A program made the translations under genes and the position numbers. The notes under the pieces were generated by a model. It did no database searches, was not told the origin of the DNA, and was given only the letters and a program-made list of their open reading frames with translations. A DNA stretch of 64,000 nucleotides from Enterobacter cancerogenus (lineage in GTDB: Bacteria; Pseudomonadota; Gammaproteobacteria; Enterobacterales; Enterobacteriaceae): the NCBI GenBank assembly GCA_000773965.1, contig JRUP01000001.1, forward strand, positions 1-64,000, given 5' to 3'. Below are positions 41,234-50,847 of this stretch, one piece after another; within the stretch, counting starts at the first letter, position 1, and every line of letters starts with the position of its first letter.

Positions 41234-41290
41234 CGGAGAATAAGTTGCACCCAAGGCTTTTTTACCCAAGCCATTATTCTCCGCCTCTTT
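41234..41290 (+). terminator. Terminator of the yjbE-like gene
   Basis: CGGAGAATAA and TTATTCTCCG pair as a 10-bp outer stem; the loop contains an inner GGCTT/AAGCC hairpin. CCTCTTTTT follows. The T run touches the greB stop codon. Confidence 0.75.
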
Positions 41291-41779
41291 TTACTCTGGG
41301 TTTTTCACATACTCGATGCGGTTAACAAACCAGACTTTCTGTCCTTCGGGCGTATTCACCACCACCTCGTCATCCACCTCTTTCTTGATCAGCGCGCGAG
41401 CCATCGGTGAATCGATGGAGATGTAATCCTTCATCGCATCACCATAGATTTCATCAGGCCCCACAATGCGAAATCGCTTTGCATCACCCTGTTCATTTTC
41501 CACCTCAACCCAGGCACCAAAGAACACCTTTCCTTCCTGTTGCGGCGCATAATCGACAATTTTCAGATCGGCGAGGCATTTGCGCAGATAGCGCACACGG
41601 CGGTCTATCTGCCGCAACAGGCGCTTGTTGTAGGTGTAATCGGCGTTTTCTGAACGATCGCCAAGGCTGGCCGCCCAGGAGACAATTTTGGTGATTTCCG
41701 GACGCTTCTCGTTCCACAAATGGTCGTGCTCAGCACGTAATTTGTTATAGCCTTCGCGGGTAATCAGTTGGGTTTTCAT
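41291..41779 (-). CDS. greB: Transcription elongation factor GreB
   Basis: A 162-residue Gre factor that enters the RNA polymerase secondary channel and stimulates cleavage of backtracked RNA. The coiled-coil tip SLGDRSENADYTYNKRLLRQIDRR near residue 40 carries the acidic DxxE-type residues. The C-terminal FKBP-like part follows (KVFFGAWVEVENEQGD). The start at 41779 matches the family N-terminus; the frame extends upstream without support. Divergent from tex, as in E. coli. Confidence 0.95.
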   Translation of the reverse strand: MKTQLITREGYNKLRAEHDHLWNEKRPEITKIVSWAASLGDRSENADYTYNKRLLRQIDRRVRYLRKCLADLKIVDYAPQQEGKVFFGAWVEVENEQGDAKRFRIVGPDEIYGDAMKDYISIDSPMARALIKKEVDDEVVVNTPEGQKVWFVNRIEYVKNPE

Positions 41780-41977
41780 AACATCGACTCGTGGCAACAA
41801 GGTATCTTTACAGCAAAGAGGCCAACAATAAGCGACTGCTTTGCTCTCAGCAAGGTGTGTGCAGCGATGTGCGTGCTGCATTCAGAAAAAGACGGATTCG
41901 CCTGTCACCGGCTGGCAATTTGCCGCCCCAATCCGTATAACTGTCCCCTATTTTCCAACCCTGTGTAAGCATTGTTA

Positions 41978-44314
41978 ATGATGATGAAAGATTCACTGAG
42001 CCAGATTATCGCAAGTGAGCTGAAGGCACGCGCCGACCAGGTTGACGCCGCTGTAAGCTTGCTGGATGAAGGGAACACCGTGCCGTTTATCGCACGTTAT
42101 CGTAAGGAAGTGACCGGTGGGCTGGATGATACCCAGTTGCGTCAGCTGGAGAGCCGCCTTGGCTATCTGCGTGAGCTGGAAGATCGCCGCCAGTCAATTC
42201 TGAAATCCATCGACGAGCAGGGCAAACTCACCCCAGAACTCGCCACGGCCATCAATGGCACGCTGAACAAAACTGAACTGGAAGATCTGTATCTGCCTTA
42301 TAAGCAGAAACGTCGCACGCGTGGGCAGATCGCCATCGAAGCGGGCCTGGAGCCACTGGCTGAAACGCTATGGAGCGATCCTTCTCAGGAACCCGAGTTA
42401 TTGGCTGCAAGCTATGTGGATGCGGATAAAGGCGTCGCCGATGTGCGCGCAGCGCTGGATGGCGCACGTTATATCCTGATGGAGCGTTTTGCCGAAGACG
42501 CCACGCTGCTGGCAAAAGTGCGTGATTATCTGTGGAAAAACGCGCATCTGGTCGCTCGTGTGGTGGAAGGTAAAGAGGAAGAAGGCGCGAAATTCCGCGA
42601 CTACTTCGATCACCACGAACCTCTCAGTACCGTTCCTTCTCACCGCGCGCTAGCGATGTTCCGTGGTCGCAATGAAGGCGTGCTGCAACTCTCTCTGAAC
42701 GCCGATCCACAATTCGAAGAAGCGCCGCGCGAAAGCCACGGTGAAACGCTGATCGCCGATCACCTGCAACTGCGTCTGAACAATGCTCCGGCAGACAGCT
42801 GGCGTAAAGCGGTGGTGAGCTGGACCTGGCGCATCAAAGTGCTGCTGCATCTCGAAACCGAACTGATGGGCACCATTCGCGAACGCGCAGAAGATGAAGC
42901 GATTAACGTATTCGCCCGCAACCTGCACGATTTGTTGATGGCGGCTCCGGCAGGCATGCGCGCCACCATGGGCCTCGATCCGGGCCTGCGTACCGGCGTG
43001 AAAGTCGCCGTGGTGGATGCCACCGGCAAACTGGTGGCACATGACACCATCTATCCGCACACCGGGCAGGTGGCGAAAGCCGCATCGGTTGTGGCAGCAC
43101 TGTGCATCCAACACCAGGTGGAGTTGGTGGCGATTGGTAACGGTACCGCTTCACGTGAAACCGAGCGTTTCTTCCTCGACGTGCAGAAGCAGTTCTCGCA
43201 GATCAACGCGCAGAAAGTGATTGTCAGTGAGGCTGGTGCATCGGTCTACTCCGCATCGGAACTGGCTGCGCTGGAATTCCCGGATCTGGATGTTTCCATT
43301 CGCGGCGCCGTCTCCATTGCGCGTCGCTTGCAGGATCCGCTGGCCGAGCTGGTGAAAATCGATCCGAAATCCATCGGTGTCGGCCAGTATCAGCATGATG
43401 TGAGCCAAAGCCAACTGGCGAAGAAGCTGGATGCGGTAGTGGAAGACTGCGTAAACGCCGTCGGCGTGGATCTCAATACCGCTTCAGTCGCCTTGCTGAC
43501 GCGCGTGGCAGGCTTAACCCGCATGATGGCGCAGAACATCGTCACCTGGCGTGATGAGAACGGTCGCTTCCAGAATCGCCAGCAGTTGCTAAAAGTCAGC
43601 CGTCTTGGGCCAAAAGCTTACGAGCAGTGCGCCGGCTTCCTGCGCATCAATCACGGCGATAACCCGCTGGATGCCTCCACCGTGCACCCGGAAGCTTACC
43701 CGCTGGTCGAACGTATTCTGGCCGCGACTGAACAGGCGCTGAGCGAACTGATGGGCAACCCGGGTGGGTTACGTGATCTCAACGCGCGCGACTTCACCGA
43801 CGAGCGTTTTGGTTTGCCAACCGTCACCGACATCTTGAAAGAGCTGGAGAAACCGGGGCGCGATCCCCGTCCGGAATTCAAAACCGCGCAGTTTGCCGAA
43901 GGCGTGGAAACGCTGAACGACCTGCTGCCGGGCATGATTCTGGAAGGCGCGGTCACCAACGTCACCAACTTTGGTGCTTTCGTGGATATCGGCGTGCATC
44001 AGGATGGTCTGGTGCACATCTCTTCACTGTCAGACAAGTTCGTCGAAGATCCCCATCAGGTGGTGAAAGCGGGCGATATCGTCAAAGTGAAGGTGATGGA
44101 AGTGGATATGCAGCGTAAACGCATCGCCCTCACCATGCGTCTTGACGAGCAGCCCGGCGAGAGCAATGCGCGCGGCGGCAATAATCGCAGCAGCGGCAAA
44201 GAGAATGCACGTCCCGCCGCTAACAGCAAAGGACGCGGTAAACCTGCCAATGCACCTGCAGGTAACAGCGCGATGGGTGATGCGCTGGCAGCAGCATTTG
44301 GCAAAAAACGCTAA
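41978..44314 (+). CDS. yhgF: Tex-family RNA-binding transcription accessory protein (YhgF)
   Basis: A 778-residue protein closely matching E. coli YhgF. Domain order: N-terminal helical Tex domain, YqgF/RNase H-like domain near residues 325-425 ([16 protein letters not shown]), helix-hairpin-helix repeats near residues 490-560, and an S1 RNA-binding domain near residues 650-720 ([21 protein letters not shown]). The C-terminal tail is Asn/Arg/Gly-rich. Three consecutive ATGs make the exact start uncertain (41978, 41981 or 41984); 41978 has a weak TAAG eight bases ahead. Confidence 0.94.
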   Translation: MMMKDSLSQIIASELKARADQVDAAVSLLDEGNTVPFIARYRKEVTGGLDDTQLRQLESRLGYLRELEDRRQSILKSIDEQGKLTPELATAINGTLNKTELEDLYLPYKQKRRTRGQIAIEAGLEPLAETLWSDPSQEPELLAASYVDADKGVADVRAALDGARYILMERFAEDATLLAKVRDYLWKNAHLVARVVEGKEEEGAKFRDYFDHHEPLSTVPSHRALAMFRGRNEGVLQLSLNADPQFEEAPRESHGETLIADHLQLRLNNAPADSWRKAVVSWTWRIKVLLHLETELMGTIRERAEDEAINVFARNLHDLLMAAPAGMRATMGLDPGLRTGVKVAVVDATGKLVAHDTIYPHTGQVAKAASVVAALCIQHQVELVAIGNGTASRETERFFLDVQKQFSQINAQKVIVSEAGASVYSASELAALEFPDLDVSIRGAVSIARRLQDPLAELVKIDPKSIGVGQYQHDVSQSQLAKKLDAVVEDCVNAVGVDLNTASVALLTRVAGLTRMMAQNIVTWRDENGRFQNRQQLLKVSRLGPKAYEQCAGFLRINHGDNPLDASTVHPEAYPLVERILAATEQALSELMGNPGGLRDLNARDFTDERFGLPTVTDILKELEKPGRDPRPEFKTAQFAEGVETLNDLLPGMILEGAVTNVTNFGAFVDIGVHQDGLVHISSLSDKFVEDPHQVVKAGDIVKVKVMEVDMQRKRIALTMRLDEQPGESNARGGNNRSSGKENARPAANSKGRGKPANAPAGNSAMGDALAAAFGKKR

Positions 44315-44331
44315 CGCCCAGCCCTGAATAA

Positions 44332-44358
44332 CGCGCGGAGACAGCCTGGCTCCGCGCG
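44332..44358 (+). terminator. Stem-loop after yhgF
   Basis: CGCGCGGAG and CTCCGCGCG form a 9-bp GC stem with a nine-base loop, 18 bases after the stop. The next bases, TACACATTTGA, are a poor T tract. Confidence 0.45.
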
Positions 44359-44441
44359 TACACATTTGATAAATCCCCTCATCCGTCTACGCTGAGAAAA
44401 TCCGTGTGAAAAAATGACCTTCCGCGTGGCCCGACGATCTG

Positions 44442-46130
44442 ATGGACATAATCAACGCCCTACTTGATGAGATTTACGCAGGCAGCTTCCCCGTCGCCGC
44501 ACGTGAGCGTCTGCTTTCCCACATTCGTGCAGCGCGAGATACCGCTAAACTGCCACGCAAAGCACACTGGGATGAAAAGGATGTGGTACTGATTAGCTAC
44601 GCGGATCAGTTCCGTGAATCCGATCAGCCCACGCTCGCCAGCTTCTCGCACTTCTATCAGCAGCATCTGCAATCCACTTTTAGCCTGGTGCATCTGCTGC
44701 CGTTCTTTCCCTACTCTTCCGACGATGGCTTCTCCGTGATTGATTATCACCAGGTGAATCCTCTCTGTGGCGAGTGGCAGCATATCGCAGCGCTGCACAG
44801 TGAAACCCGGCTGATGTTCGATTTTGTCTGCAACCATATGTCGGCGCACAGCCAATGGTTTCGCCACTTTCTGGCACAGGATCCCGGCTGGGATGACTTC
44901 TTTATTAGCATGCCGCCGGCCACCGATCTCAGCGCCGTGACGCGTCCCCGCACCTCGCCGTTGCTCACGCCCTTTGAGATGGCTGATGGTGAGACACGCT
45001 TTATCTGGACCACCTTCAGCGCTGATCAAATCGACCTTAACTTTGCCAATCCTGAAGTGCTGATTCGCATGGTCGACGTATTGCTGGATTACCTGAACAA
45101 AGGCGCCGATTACGTTCGCCTTGATGCAGTGGGATATATGTGGAAGACGCCGGGTACAAATTGTATTCACCTGCCCAAGACCCACCAGCTGGTGAAGCTG
45201 TTTCGCGCCATCGCTAACGAAGTCGCACCGGGCACGGTGATCGTCACGGAAACCAATGTGCCGCACAAGGACAACATCACCTATTTTGGTAACGGGCACG
45301 ACGAAGCGCAGATGGTGTATCAGTTTTCACTGCCGCCGCTGGTGCTGCACGCCATTCATTCGGGTTCCGCACGCGCGCTGCGTCAATGGGCCAGCACGCT
45401 GGGCACCGGTAACGGCACTACCACGTTCTTCAACTTCCTTGCCTCGCACGATGGCATTGGCCTCAATCCTGCGCGCGGTATTTTGTCTGAAGTGGAGATC
45501 GTAGCACTGGTGCGAGATTTGGCGCTGGAAGGGGCGCTGGTGTCTTATAAAAACAATCCCGATGGCACCACCAGCCCTTACGAAATTAACGTCACCTATT
45601 TCGATGCTCTCAACCAACAGAATGATGACGATGACACGCGTCTGCGCCGATTCCTGCTGGCACACGCCATTCTGCTTGCCTTTCCGGGCGTACCGGCGAT
45701 CTATATCCAAAGCATTCTGGGATCGCGCAACGACAATGAAGGCGTGCGCGCGGCAGGACACAACCGCGCCATCAATCGTCAGAAATACAGTTTGCGTGAA
45801 ATGGAGCAGTGGATTAGCGGCGATGATCCATTGCGCCAGCAGGTGTATGAACGACTCAGCGCATTGATCCAGCTGCGCACCCGCCAGAGCGCGTTCCATC
45901 CGGATAATGCGATGACGCTGCTGGAGAGTGAAAATACCCTGCTGATGTTGCGGCGACATGCGCCAGGCAGTGAAGAGGGCTTATTGTGCTTGTTTAATCT
46001 CAGCAGCCGGGAAGTGACCACGCATCTGCCGCAGGCGCGACATTATCAGGATGTGATCAGTGGCGAGAAAATCGATGGCAGCCAGCCAATGACGCTGGCT
46101 GCGTGGCAATTTATGTGGTTGCGTGGCTGA
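44442..46130 (+). CDS. GH13_18 glycoside phosphorylase, probably glucosylglycerate phosphorylase (YcjM-like)
   Basis: A 562-residue alpha-amylase-fold enzyme very similar to E. coli YcjM, a 2-O-alpha-glucosylglycerate phosphorylase, and more distantly to sucrose phosphorylase. DFVCNHMSAHS, the nucleophile in YVRLDAVGYMWK near residue 228, the acid/base glutamate in VIVTETNVPHKDN near residue 270 and FLASHDGIGLNP near residue 333 are all intact. It would release glucose-1-phosphate. No transporter or kojibiose-type genes are adjacent, unlike ycjMNOPQRSTU. The stop abuts the next, convergent stop. The ribosome site is weak. Confidence 0.82.
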   Translation: MDIINALLDEIYAGSFPVAARERLLSHIRAARDTAKLPRKAHWDEKDVVLISYADQFRESDQPTLASFSHFYQQHLQSTFSLVHLLPFFPYSSDDGFSVIDYHQVNPLCGEWQHIAALHSETRLMFDFVCNHMSAHSQWFRHFLAQDPGWDDFFISMPPATDLSAVTRPRTSPLLTPFEMADGETRFIWTTFSADQIDLNFANPEVLIRMVDVLLDYLNKGADYVRLDAVGYMWKTPGTNCIHLPKTHQLVKLFRAIANEVAPGTVIVTETNVPHKDNITYFGNGHDEAQMVYQFSLPPLVLHAIHSGSARALRQWASTLGTGNGTTTFFNFLASHDGIGLNPARGILSEVEIVALVRDLALEGALVSYKNNPDGTTSPYEINVTYFDALNQQNDDDDTRLRRFLLAHAILLAFPGVPAIYIQSILGSRNDNEGVRAAGHNRAINRQKYSLREMEQWISGDDPLRQQVYERLSALIQLRTRQSAFHPDNAMTLLESENTLLMLRRHAPGSEEGLLCLFNLSSREVTTHLPQARHYQDVISGEKIDGSQPMTLAAWQFMWLRG

Positions 46131-46400
46131 TTATTTGTAAACATCCGCCGTGGCGCTGAACTTGCCATGTTCGCGGCCCGCAATCACCAGAAAGTATTTG
46201 CCGCCTTTCTCATCGGCCGCTTTGGAGAGTTCGCGCTTCGCATCCATCGGTGAGGTGGTCTCCGCCGTGGTGGTCACCGTGCCGATTTTCTCCAGATTCA
46301 TTTTCTGCACTTCTTCTTTAGTCACTTCCTTTGCGGCGAACGCTGAAAACGACACCGCACTCATCACTAGAGAAGCCACAGCCCATTTCATCATCTTCAT
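46131..46400 (-). CDS. YhcN/BhsA-family (DUF1471) periplasmic stress protein
   Basis: An 89-residue protein with a signal peptide (KWAVASLVMSAVSFSAFA) and one DUF1471 domain, recognisable by KIGTVTTTAETTSPMDAKRELSKAADEKGGKYFLVI. Relatives (YhcN, BhsA, McbA) respond to acid, peroxide or copper and affect biofilms. Which paralogue it is cannot be told. The start at 46400 has GAGGGT ahead and gives a clean signal peptide; the longer frame does not. Confidence 0.85.
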   Translation of the reverse strand: MKMMKWAVASLVMSAVSFSAFAAKEVTKEEVQKMNLEKIGTVTTTAETTSPMDAKRELSKAADEKGGKYFLVIAGREHGKFSATADVYK

Positions 46401-46550
46401 AGCATTACCCTCATCCATTTTTTGCATTATTGGGATGTCAGCGGCCGCGAAGCACAACAGGCGAGATAGCAAAAGAACACACCGCGAAGCAGCTCAGCTC
46501 ACGTCAAAAGTATTACCGCTGGTGAAAGAATTTCCACTGCCGCAACAGAT

Positions 46551-47327
46551 TTAACGGGTAACCGCTTGGATGAACTCGATAATATGCTGGCAAAATGTGT
46601 CAGGATGCGAGACAAATGGCGCATGCGCCGCTTTTTCCATCACAATTGAAGGTGAACGCGGTAACGCTTCATCCAACTGCTTTGCAATTCGACGTGGTAC
46701 TAATCCATCCAGCGATCCATACAAACGCATCAAGGGCATTGCCAACTGCGGCAGCTGCGCGCGCAGATCCACTTCGCGCAATATCTCCAGTCCACCCTCC
46801 AGCACCGCGACCGAAGGCATTGGCTGCGATAGCACCACGTCTTTGAGCTGACGTGCATCCTGGCGCGCGTTTTCCGTACCCATGGTTTGCAAGGCCAGGA
46901 AACGTTCCACGGTCCGTTGGAAATCATTGCTCAACTGTTGCTGGAAGTTCTCCAGCGTCTCAGGCTTGATGCCCGGCCAATCCTCGTGCGCGGTAAAACA
47001 GGGCGACGACGCCACGCTAATCAGCGCGGTGACACGTTCAGGCTGCGTCAGTGCAATCTGGCTGGCAACCAGTCCCCCCAGCGACCAACCGAGCAACACT
47101 GCACGCTCAGGAAGTTGTGGAAGCAGCTGTTGAGCCATGTCGGCTAAGGTCAGTGCACCAAATCTTTGGCTGCGGCCAAAGCCAGGCAGATCCACCAGGT
47201 GCAGACGAAAATGCGGGCTGAGTCGTGGAACAATGTTCTGCCACACTTCGGCATTCAATCCCCAGCCGTGCAGCAGCACAAGATCGCGATCGCCTGTGCC
47301 TGTGGTGTGCCAGTAAAGCGAACTCAT
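46551..47327 (-). CDS. bioH: Pimeloyl-[ACP] methyl ester carboxylesterase
   Basis: A 258-residue alpha/beta hydrolase removing the methyl group from pimeloyl-ACP methyl ester in biotin synthesis. The nucleophile elbow [12 protein letters not shown] near residue 82, the acid in [10 protein letters not shown] near residue 207 and the histidine in [11 protein letters not shown] near residue 235 form the triad. Divergent from gntX with only 34 bp between starts, as in E. coli. Confidence 0.95.
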   Translation of the reverse strand: MSSLYWHTTGTGDRDLVLLHGWGLNAEVWQNIVPRLSPHFRLHLVDLPGFGRSQRFGALTLADMAQQLLPQLPERAVLLGWSLGGLVASQIALTQPERVTALISVASSPCFTAHEDWPGIKPETLENFQQQLSNDFQRTVERFLALQTMGTENARQDARQLKDVVLSQPMPSVAVLEGGLEILREVDLRAQLPQLAMPLMRLYGSLDGLVPRRIAKQLDEALPRSPSIVMEKAAHAPFVSHPDTFCQHIIEFIQAVTR

Positions 47328-47361
47328 CGGTTACACTCCCGAAAAGTGAAAAGAGGCCGCT

Positions 47362-48039
47362 ATGCTATCAATCCCTGCCCTGTGTTGGCTATGCCGCCTG
47401 CCATTACAGATTGCCAGACACGGGCTATGCAGCCGCTGTGTGCAACAAATCCCGGCGCTGCCCGCGATCTGCCCCTGCTGTGCACTGCCGGCCAGCGGCA
47501 CCCGATTGTGCGGCCGCTGTCTGCGTCGTCCACCACCGTGGCACAGCCTGACTTGCGTGAGTGATTACCTGCCGCCGCTGAGTGATTGGGTCATCCAGCT
47601 GAAATTTTCTCGGGCAACCGCACTCAGAGTGATGCTGGCACGACTCCTTTTGTTAAAATTGTTAAATAGTCGCCGCGATAACCTTACGCCGCGCATCGAT
47701 TTGGTGTTGAGTGTGCCGTTACATCGGCGTCGTGCCTGGCAGCGTGGCTATAATCAGGCTGAGCTGCTGGCAAAACCGCTGGCACACTGGCTAGGTTGTG
47801 AATATCGTGCGGGGGTGCGCCGCAGACGGCGGGGCTTGGTCCAGCATGCGTTGCGCGCTTCGGCGCGGAAAAAGAATCTGCGCGGGGCCTTTTCCCTTGA
47901 AATGCCAGTGCGCGGACGCCATATCCTGCTCATCGACGATGTGGTTACCACCGGAAGCACGGTGGCAGAAATCAGCCGCATTTTGCTGGCGCAAGGCGCG
48001 GCCAGCGTGCATATTGGCTGCCTGTGCCGTACCTTGTAG
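47362..48039 (+). CDS. gntX: GntX/ComF-family phosphoribosyltransferase-like protein
   Basis: A 225-residue ComF-type protein. The N-terminus has a cysteine-rich zinc-binding region (four CxxC pairs before residue 56). The C-terminus is a type-I PRTase fold with the PRPP loop HILLIDDVVTTGSTVAEI near residue 193. ComF proteins take part in DNA uptake in competent bacteria; E. coli GntX is needed to use DNA as nutrient, which would link it with hofMNOPQ here. Its TAG overlaps the nfuA -35 element. Confidence 0.92.
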   Translation: MLSIPALCWLCRLPLQIARHGLCSRCVQQIPALPAICPCCALPASGTRLCGRCLRRPPPWHSLTCVSDYLPPLSDWVIQLKFSRATALRVMLARLLLLKLLNSRRDNLTPRIDLVLSVPLHRRRAWQRGYNQAELLAKPLAHWLGCEYRAGVRRRRRGLVQHALRASARKKNLRGAFSLEMPVRGRHILLIDDVVTTGSTVAEISRILLAQGAASVHIGCLCRTL

Positions 48040-48062
48040 AGCGTCGGCGTTGGGCGTATTAT
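48034..48062 (+). promoter_or_regulatory. nfuA promoter
   Basis: TTGTAG (48034-48039) and TATTAT (48057-48062) are separated by 17 bp, a good sigma-70 match, with transcription expected near 48069. The -35 includes the gntX stop codon. Confidence 0.7.
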
Positions 48063-48085
48063 AACCAAGTAATTTAGTCAACTAT
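48061..48085 (+). promoter_or_regulatory. IscR type-1 site before nfuA
   Basis: The 25-bp segment from ATAACC to CAACTAT with central AATTTAGTC matches the type-1 IscR consensus at about 22 of 25 positions by eye. It covers the predicted -10 edge and start of transcription, the position expected for repression by [2Fe-2S]-IscR. IscR control of nfuA is established in E. coli. Confidence 0.8.
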
Positions 48086-48097
48086 TGAGCAATCGCC

Positions 48098-48673
48098 ATG
48101 ATCGTTATTACTGATGCTGCGCAAGAGCACTTCTCAAAATTGCTGTCAAAACAAGAAGATGGCACACAAATTCGCGTATTCGTCATTAATCCGGGTACGC
48201 CAACCGCGGAATGCGGTGTTTCTTACTGCCCACCCGATGCAGTAGAAGCCACTGATACTGAAATGAAGTTCGAAAAGCTGTCAGCCTATGTTGATGAGTT
48301 GAGCGCGCCTTATCTGGAAGATGCTGAGATCGATTTTGTCACCGATAACCTCGGTTCCCAGCTGACGCTGAAAGCGCCAAACGCCAAGATGCGTAAAGTG
48401 TCTGATGATGCGCCAATGGTTGAGCGCGTGGAGTATCTGCTGCAAGCGCAGATCAACCCACAGCTGGCGGGTCACGGTGGTCGTGTATCCCTGATGGAAA
48501 TCACCGATGACGGTTACGCGATTCTGCAGTTTGGCGGCGGCTGTAACGGCTGTTCAATGATCGACGTCACGCTGAAAGATGGCATCGAGAAAGAGTTGCT
48601 GGCAGCGTTCCCTGAGCTGAAAGGTGTGCGTGACCTCACTGAACACCAGCGCGGCGAGCACTCTTACTATTGA
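48098..48673 (+). CDS. nfuA: Fe-S carrier protein NfuA
   Basis: A 191-residue Fe-S biogenesis protein. The N-terminal degenerate A-type (IscA-like) domain lacks the cluster cysteines. The C-terminal Nfu domain keeps CxxC in [12 protein letters not shown] near residue 149, which holds a [4Fe-4S] cluster at the dimer face. It delivers clusters to aconitase, lipoyl synthase and others, especially under stress. Controlled by the IscR site just upstream. Confidence 0.97.
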   Translation: MIVITDAAQEHFSKLLSKQEDGTQIRVFVINPGTPTAECGVSYCPPDAVEATDTEMKFEKLSAYVDELSAPYLEDAEIDFVTDNLGSQLTLKAPNAKMRKVSDDAPMVERVEYLLQAQINPQLAGHGGRVSLMEITDDGYAILQFGGGCNGCSMIDVTLKDGIEKELLAAFPELKGVRDLTEHQRGEHSYY

Positions 48674-48679
48674 TTTTCT

Positions 48680-48705
48680 TGCGGCAGCGCACCCTCGCTG
48701 CCGCA
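48680..48705. terminator. Stem-loop between nfuA and malQ
   Basis: TGCGGCAGCG and CGCTGCCGCA form a perfect 10-bp stem around CACCCT, seven bases after the nfuA stop, followed by the weak T tract GATTTCT. The only plausible terminator between the convergent genes. Confidence 0.65.
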
Positions 48706-48710
48706 GATTT

Positions 48711-50756
48711 CTACCTCGCTTTGCGTCCGTCATTCACCGCTTTCAGAACTTGCTTCACGGCTTTGTCGGCAAACATCTCTTCCAGCGTGACACATAACTT
48801 GCGCCGCCAGTTGGGATACTCATCCACTGTGCCAGGCACGTTGACCGGCATTGTCATGCCGAGCCAATCTTCCGGCTGCAATCCCAGTAATGCGCTTTCC
48901 GTGCGGGCCAGGTAACGGTGCATCGCCACATTGATTGCCGGCGTCAGCGGTTGCTTCAACGCAGGTTGACGACTGCGAGCTGGCATGGCACCCGCCTGCT
49001 GTAAGGCGTCCAGCAAAGCCTGCTTTTGTGCCGTGCGCTGTTGTTGCAGGGAGTGCAGCACGCTATCGCGATACATGCCGAGCTTTTCACCCAATGCCAA
49101 ATCTTCCGCCTGCCAGAATCCGCTCAACGTGGGTAAATCATGAGTACTGGCACTGGCAATCGACTGTCGAGGATAAGCCGAAGGCTGGCGGTAGCGGCCA
49201 TCGCGCTCCTGTTCGAAGAACAGCACTTTCCACGAGAAAATGCCGTGGCTGCGCATCATGCGAACGATGATCGGCGGCACAATGCCCAGATCCTCGCCGA
49301 TCACCATGCAGCGATGGCGCTGACTTTCCAGCGCCAGAATCGCCATCAAATCGTCCACCGGATATGACACATAGGCGCCTTTGTCTGCTGTCTCGCCATA
49401 CGGAATCCACCACAGCCGCAATAACGCCATCACGTGATCGATACGCAACGCGCCGCAATCACGCATATTGGCGCGCAATAAATCGATAAAAGGCTGATAG
49501 CTGCGCGCGCGCATCTCGTGCGGATCAAGCGGCGGCAACGCCCAGTTTTGCCCCAATGGCCCCAGGCGATCCGGCGGTGCCCCCACCGAAGCCCCCAGCT
49601 TATACAACTGCGGGTCCTGCCAGGTTTCTGCGCTGTGCTGCGCCACACCAACCGCCAAATCCCGGTACAATCCCACCGTCATGCCGAGCTGCTGGCTACG
49701 CTGCCAGCAGGCGGCAAATTGCTGCTGCGCCAGCCACTGCAACCAACACCAGAATTGAATCTCGTCCTCATGTGCAGCACACCACTGCTGAACTTCTGGC
49801 TGATGGGCATTGCGCCAGGTTTCCGGCCATGACGCCCAACCCCACTCCTTCTCCTGCTGAGCGCTGCGTTCTGCCAGAATGCCGTCAAACGCCGCCTGAT
49901 AGCGCAGATGATCGCCGCCCTCGGCCACAAATTGCTGGAACGCCGACTCAGGCTGCCAGGTTTTCCAGGCCAGACGTAGCGCGGTGATTTTCAACTCGGC
50001 CACCGCTCGATAATCGACATAGTCAGTGGCGCGCGCGGCTTGCACAGCCTTGCGCGTTTTAGCGCGTTTCCACCAACGCTGTGCTTCAGCGCTTTGAGCG
50101 AATGCCGCCACCTGATTAACGTCGATATACAGCATATTCAGCCAGCGACGCGAGGTGGGGCTATAAGGGCTGGCGTGTTCAGGCTGCGCGGGATAAAGCG
50201 CGTGTAGCGGGTTGAGGCCAACAAAATCGCCACCGTGAGCGGCGATCTGCTCCAGCATTTGCGCAAGATCGCCAAAATCACCGATCCCCCAATTGCGATC
50301 GGATCGCAGCGTATAAAGCTGTACCAGCGCTCCCCAGCGTTTGTCGCCTTGCGCTAGCGGTTCGGATAAATAGCAGCGACGTGGCGCGATAATAATGCGC
50401 GAGTGCCACTGTTGACGTCCTTGCCGTAAGGTCAAACGGTGATAACCCTGCGGCAGACGCGGTGGCAATGTGAAGGTCTCGCCTGCCTGAAGCAGGCCAC
50501 TGTAAGTTTTGCCCCGTTCGGTCTCAAGCTGCCAGCTAAACTCGCCTTTGCCCTGCGGGCAGCATTGGCGCGGACGGCGCGGAGTGAAAACCTGTACCGG
50601 CGGCAACGGTGGCGCTTTACCCTGCGGCGTATTCATCACCGCCAGCAGTGCGCGTTTGGTGTCGTCGTGAATGCGCACCTGCTCGCCGTTTGCATTGGTA
50701 AAATCTACCGCAATACCCGCGTCCTGCGCGGCCTGATCCAGTTTGCTGAACGTCAT
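48711..50756 (-). CDS. malQ: 4-alpha-glucanotransferase (amylomaltase)
   Basis: A 681-residue GH77 enzyme that disproportionates maltodextrins. GH77 motifs SPYSPTSRRWLNMLYID near residue 165, ALRIDHVMALLRLWW with the nucleophile aspartate near residue 445, the acid/base glutamate in VIGEDLGIVP near residue 495 and ASTHDLPTLSGFW near residue 545. The start at 50756 is preferred to a GTG one codon earlier because AAGGAG is then five bases away. Downstream partner of malP. Its own promoter is not evident. Confidence 0.95.
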   Translation of the reverse strand: MTFSKLDQAAQDAGIAVDFTNANGEQVRIHDDTKRALLAVMNTPQGKAPPLPPVQVFTPRRPRQCCPQGKGEFSWQLETERGKTYSGLLQAGETFTLPPRLPQGYHRLTLRQGRQQWHSRIIIAPRRCYLSEPLAQGDKRWGALVQLYTLRSDRNWGIGDFGDLAQMLEQIAAHGGDFVGLNPLHALYPAQPEHASPYSPTSRRWLNMLYIDVNQVAAFAQSAEAQRWWKRAKTRKAVQAARATDYVDYRAVAELKITALRLAWKTWQPESAFQQFVAEGGDHLRYQAAFDGILAERSAQQEKEWGWASWPETWRNAHQPEVQQWCAAHEDEIQFWCWLQWLAQQQFAACWQRSQQLGMTVGLYRDLAVGVAQHSAETWQDPQLYKLGASVGAPPDRLGPLGQNWALPPLDPHEMRARSYQPFIDLLRANMRDCGALRIDHVMALLRLWWIPYGETADKGAYVSYPVDDLMAILALESQRHRCMVIGEDLGIVPPIIVRMMRSHGIFSWKVLFFEQERDGRYRQPSAYPRQSIASASTHDLPTLSGFWQAEDLALGEKLGMYRDSVLHSLQQQRTAQKQALLDALQQAGAMPARSRQPALKQPLTPAINVAMHRYLARTESALLGLQPEDWLGMTMPVNVPGTVDEYPNWRRKLCVTLEEMFADKAVKQVLKAVNDGRKAR

Positions 50757-50847
50757 CACGTCTCCTTGGGTGCAGTGCGCATCAATACGTATCCGACGAA
50801 AACCTTATCGAAACTATGTCGAGCGGCCATCAATAGCGAGCTGGAAA

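Noticed and set aside
44460-45299. A 279-codon open frame antisense to the GH13 gene
   Set aside because: Composition is that of a shadow of the sense gene, with no recognisable domain.
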